Assembly: GCF_031393925.1 (NCBI RefSeq)
Contig: NZ_JANMWL010000029.1
Span: forward strand, 1 to 22,867
Origin: Methylibium sp031393925
GTDB lineage: Bacteria > Pseudomonadota > Gammaproteobacteria > Burkholderiales > Burkholderiaceae_C
DNA length: 22,867 bases
Direction: 5' to 3'
The notes beneath the pieces are model-generated. The model was given only the letters and a program-made list of their open reading frames with translations. It did no database searches and was not told the origin of the DNA. Numbering within the stretch: position 1 is the first letter of the stretch; the number at the start of each line of letters is the position of its first letter. Of the stretch, positions 21,236 to 22,867 are shown in pieces. A program made the translations under genes and the position numbers.

Positions 21236-22801
21236 TCAGCGCGCCAGCGGCAGCACGATGCGGTTTTCGCGCAGTGGACCGCGCCTGAGCGCCGCTTCAG
21301 CGGTCGCGCCGCGAACGGCCAGGCGGCTGGCGACCGGAGCCGCACAGGTGCCGCTGGCGCGCCACTGCAAGGCCACGGCCAGCTGGCCCTCGGCAATGTC
21401 GCCGAGCGGCTTGCCCAGGTCGTCCGCGGCGCCGCACTCCGCCGCAAGGCCGTCGGCATAGTCGCCGAAGCCCTTGGCGTTGATTCCCTTGAACTCGATC
21501 GGGAAATAGGAGATGCCGCAGTTGTCCTTGGCGGTAAAGCCATACGGCTTGCCGCAGGTCTGGCTGCCGACCAGGCGCACGTCGATGTCGACGCCGCGCA
21601 GGCCGTTGACGATCGATTCGCTCGCCGAGCAGGTCGAGCCGCTGGTCAGCACGAACACCCGCGCCAGGCCGAGCGTGGGCAGCGGCGCGGACGTGGTGCA
21701 GCTGAACGCAGCATCGAGGTCGCAACTGGTGTCGTAGAACGGCGTGGCCGCATCGGCACTGCTGGAGTCGGCGCTGCGCTTGTCGCTGTACTGCAGGCGC
21801 TCGAACACCTTGCCGGTGGTGCGCTCGGTGCCGGCGATCATGGCGGCGAGCTGGCTGGCGATGTAGAGATAGCCACCGCCGTTGTAGCGCACGTCGAGCA
21901 CCAGGTCGCTGATGCCGGCGAGCTTGAAGCCGTTGACTGCGGCGATCAGTGGCGCCTCGGCCGTGGCGAGGTGGTCGTTGAACAGCAGATAGCCGACCTT
22001 GGCGCCACCGACGTCCAGCACCTTGGCGACCAGCACCGGTTGCTTGACGACCGCAGCCGCCGCCAACGACAGAACGGGAAGGACGCTGCCGGCGCGGCTG
22101 AAGCGCAAGCTCGAACTCACCGCTGCGGTGGGAAACAGCGCGGCCTGGAGCACGTCGATCTCGGCTTGCGTCGCGACGTCGGCCGAGACGCCGTTGGCCG
22201 ACAGCAAGGTGTCGCCGCGCTGCAGGCCGGCTGCGGCGGCCGGCGAGCCGGTCTCGATGTAGGCGATGCGGATGTCGCGCGGCGGCGTGACTGAGCCGAA
22301 CGTGAACTCGATGCCGTAACCCAGCACGATGCCCGACTGCGACAACTCGCGCCACTGGCGGGTTGGGTAGGTGAAGCTGAAAGCATCCTTGCGCTTGCCG
22401 GAGGCGGTGAACACGGGCGACTCGAGCGCTTCGAAGTAGGCGTCGATGGACGGGTAGAAGCCGGCGCTCGTATCCGCGCTGTAGGCCGCGGCCGTGGCGT
22501 CCACGATGGGCACCTCGCCATACCAAAGGTAGGCATCGTTGAAGTAGCTGCGCAGCCAGCGCTTCTCGTCGGCGAGGCTCCCCGCACGCGGGGTGACGCT
22601 GGCGTCGGCACGCCACGGATTGTTGGGCGAGCAATGCTGCGCGAGCGAGGCCGTCGGCGGCGACGAAGCATCGGCGGGTGCAGCGCTGCCACCCCCACCG
22701 CCGCCGCAGGCACCGAGCAACGCCGCGGCGACGGCCAGCCCGAGCCAGCGCGTCATTGACGAAGGCCGTTCACCACTGAAGCCGTATGAGGCGCATTGCA
22801 T
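21236..22801 (-). CDS. S41-family (C-terminal-processing-type) peptidase lipoprotein
   Basis: 521 residues from the ATG at 22801. The lipobox LLGAC places the lipidated cysteine at residue 32, followed by six glycines and a low-complexity linker, so the protein is anchored in a membrane. A PDZ-like domain lies around 170-205 (IAYIETGSPAAAAGLQRGDTLLSANG). The S41 core has VGYLLFNDH, LVLDVRYNGGG, the serine nucleophile region TSGSTCSASES (about 386-396, Ser392 or Ser394) and the catalytic lysine Lys418 in SQTCGKPYG. The substrate is unknown. Start choice: the ATG at 22801 has GAGG 9 nt upstream; the inner ATG at 22756 (MTRWLGLAVAAALLGAC) gives a more standard signal peptide but has no ribosome binding site. 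It heads the set leading to parB. Confidence 0.9.
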   Translation of the reverse strand: MQCASYGFSGERPSSMTRWLGLAVAAALLGACGGGGGGSAAPADASSPPTASLAQHCSPNNPWRADASVTPRAGSLADEKRWLRSYFNDAYLWYGEVPIVDATAAAYSADTSAGFYPSIDAYFEALESPVFTASGKRKDAFSFTYPTRQWRELSQSGIVLGYGIEFTFGSVTPPRDIRIAYIETGSPAAAAGLQRGDTLLSANGVSADVATQAEIDVLQAALFPTAAVSSSLRFSRAGSVLPVLSLAAAAVVKQPVLVAKVLDVGGAKVGYLLFNDHLATAEAPLIAAVNGFKLAGISDLVLDVRYNGGGYLYIASQLAAMIAGTERTTGKVFERLQYSDKRSADSSSADAATPFYDTSCDLDAAFSCTTSAPLPTLGLARVFVLTSGSTCSASESIVNGLRGVDIDVRLVGSQTCGKPYGFTAKDNCGISYFPIEFKGINAKGFGDYADGLAAECGAADDLGKPLGDIAEGQLAVALQWRASGTCAAPVASRLAVRGATAEAALRRGPLRENRIVLPLAR

Positions 22802-22836
22802 GAGACCGGTCCTCGCCGCGTGAAAGAGTGGCGCGA

Positions 22837-22842
22837 ATTCTA
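22837..22842 (-). promoter_or_regulatory. Candidate -10 box (TAGAAT) of the S41 peptidase gene
   Basis: On the minus strand cTAGAAT lies 35 nt before the ATG at 22801, leaving a leader of about 29 nt with the GAGG ribosome binding site. A -35 box cannot be recognised in the few bases left before the window edge. It is the third cTAGAAT in the window. Confidence 0.4.
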
Positions 22843-22867
22843 GGGGTCGATACCACCGCGTTGAGAG

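Noticed and set aside
22670..22710. Poly-glycine run in the S41 peptidase as a possible frameshift site
   Set aside because: The codons are mixed (ggt, ggg, ggc), not one homopolymer, and Gly-rich linkers after a lipidated cysteine are common in Burkholderiales lipoproteins.
1..22867. Mobile elements, CRISPR arrays, toxin-antitoxin or defence genes, tRNA or rRNA genes
   Set aside because: No transposase, integrase, regularly spaced repeats, defence-type domains or RNA gene structures were recognised. Gene content is conserved chromosomal.

Overview
The window is GC-rich, gene-dense chromosomal DNA from a beta-proteobacterium, most likely order Burkholderiales. The evidence is the gene pairings (yggS/pilT/pilU, tldD followed by a threonine ammonia-lyase, rsmI/yraN/diaA/BON lipoprotein, prkA/yeaH/spoVR) and the close protein similarity, judged by eye, to proteobacterial families. 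No rRNA, tRNA, CRISPR array, transposase or phage gene was seen. It reads as a conserved housekeeping region, not a mobile or accessory island.

Layout: (1) 1-2832: partial yggS (minus), divergent from pilT and pilU, the type IV pilus retraction ATPases. (2) 2893-3789: a 3-hydroxyisobutyrate-dehydrogenase-family reductase. (3) 3833-6498: a minus-strand cluster yraN > diaA-like SIS protein > two-BON-domain lipoprotein, head to head with rsmI; this is the E. coli yraL-yraN-yraO-yraP neighbourhood without lpoA (yraM). (4) 6588-6914: a small secreted protein with a duplicated motif. (5) 7052-9750: tldD, overlapping by 4 nt a threonine ammonia-lyase with a C-terminal ACT domain. (6) 9751-11111: a class I DAHP synthase gene (aroG) preceded by a short ORF rich in Phe and Tyr codons and a strong Rho-independent hairpin, which together look like a ribosome-mediated attenuator. 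(7) 11192-13279: PduO-type cobalamin adenosyltransferase (minus), divergent from an FAD-linked D-2-hydroxyacid dehydrogenase. (8) 13343-14380: a GAF-GGDEF protein whose catalytic motif is degenerate (GAGEF) but whose inhibitory c-di-GMP site (RxxD) is intact. (9) 14521-19407, minus: the prkA-yeaH-spoVR stress operon. (10) 19731-22801, minus: an S41-type peptidase lipoprotein, an RBBP9/YdeN-type serine hydrolase and chromosomal-type parB, with no parA inside the window.

The most interesting element is the aroG leader (9786-9923). Five of six consecutive codons are Tyr or Phe, an early hairpin overlaps the leader stop region, and a 7-nt segment is identical to the 3' arm of the terminator, so it can compete for the terminator's 5' arm. 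Second is the degenerate GGDEF protein, a candidate c-di-GMP receptor. Third is a 9-nt C tract inside the start of the BON lipoprotein gene. All assignments come from reading the sequence and translations; no database search was run.
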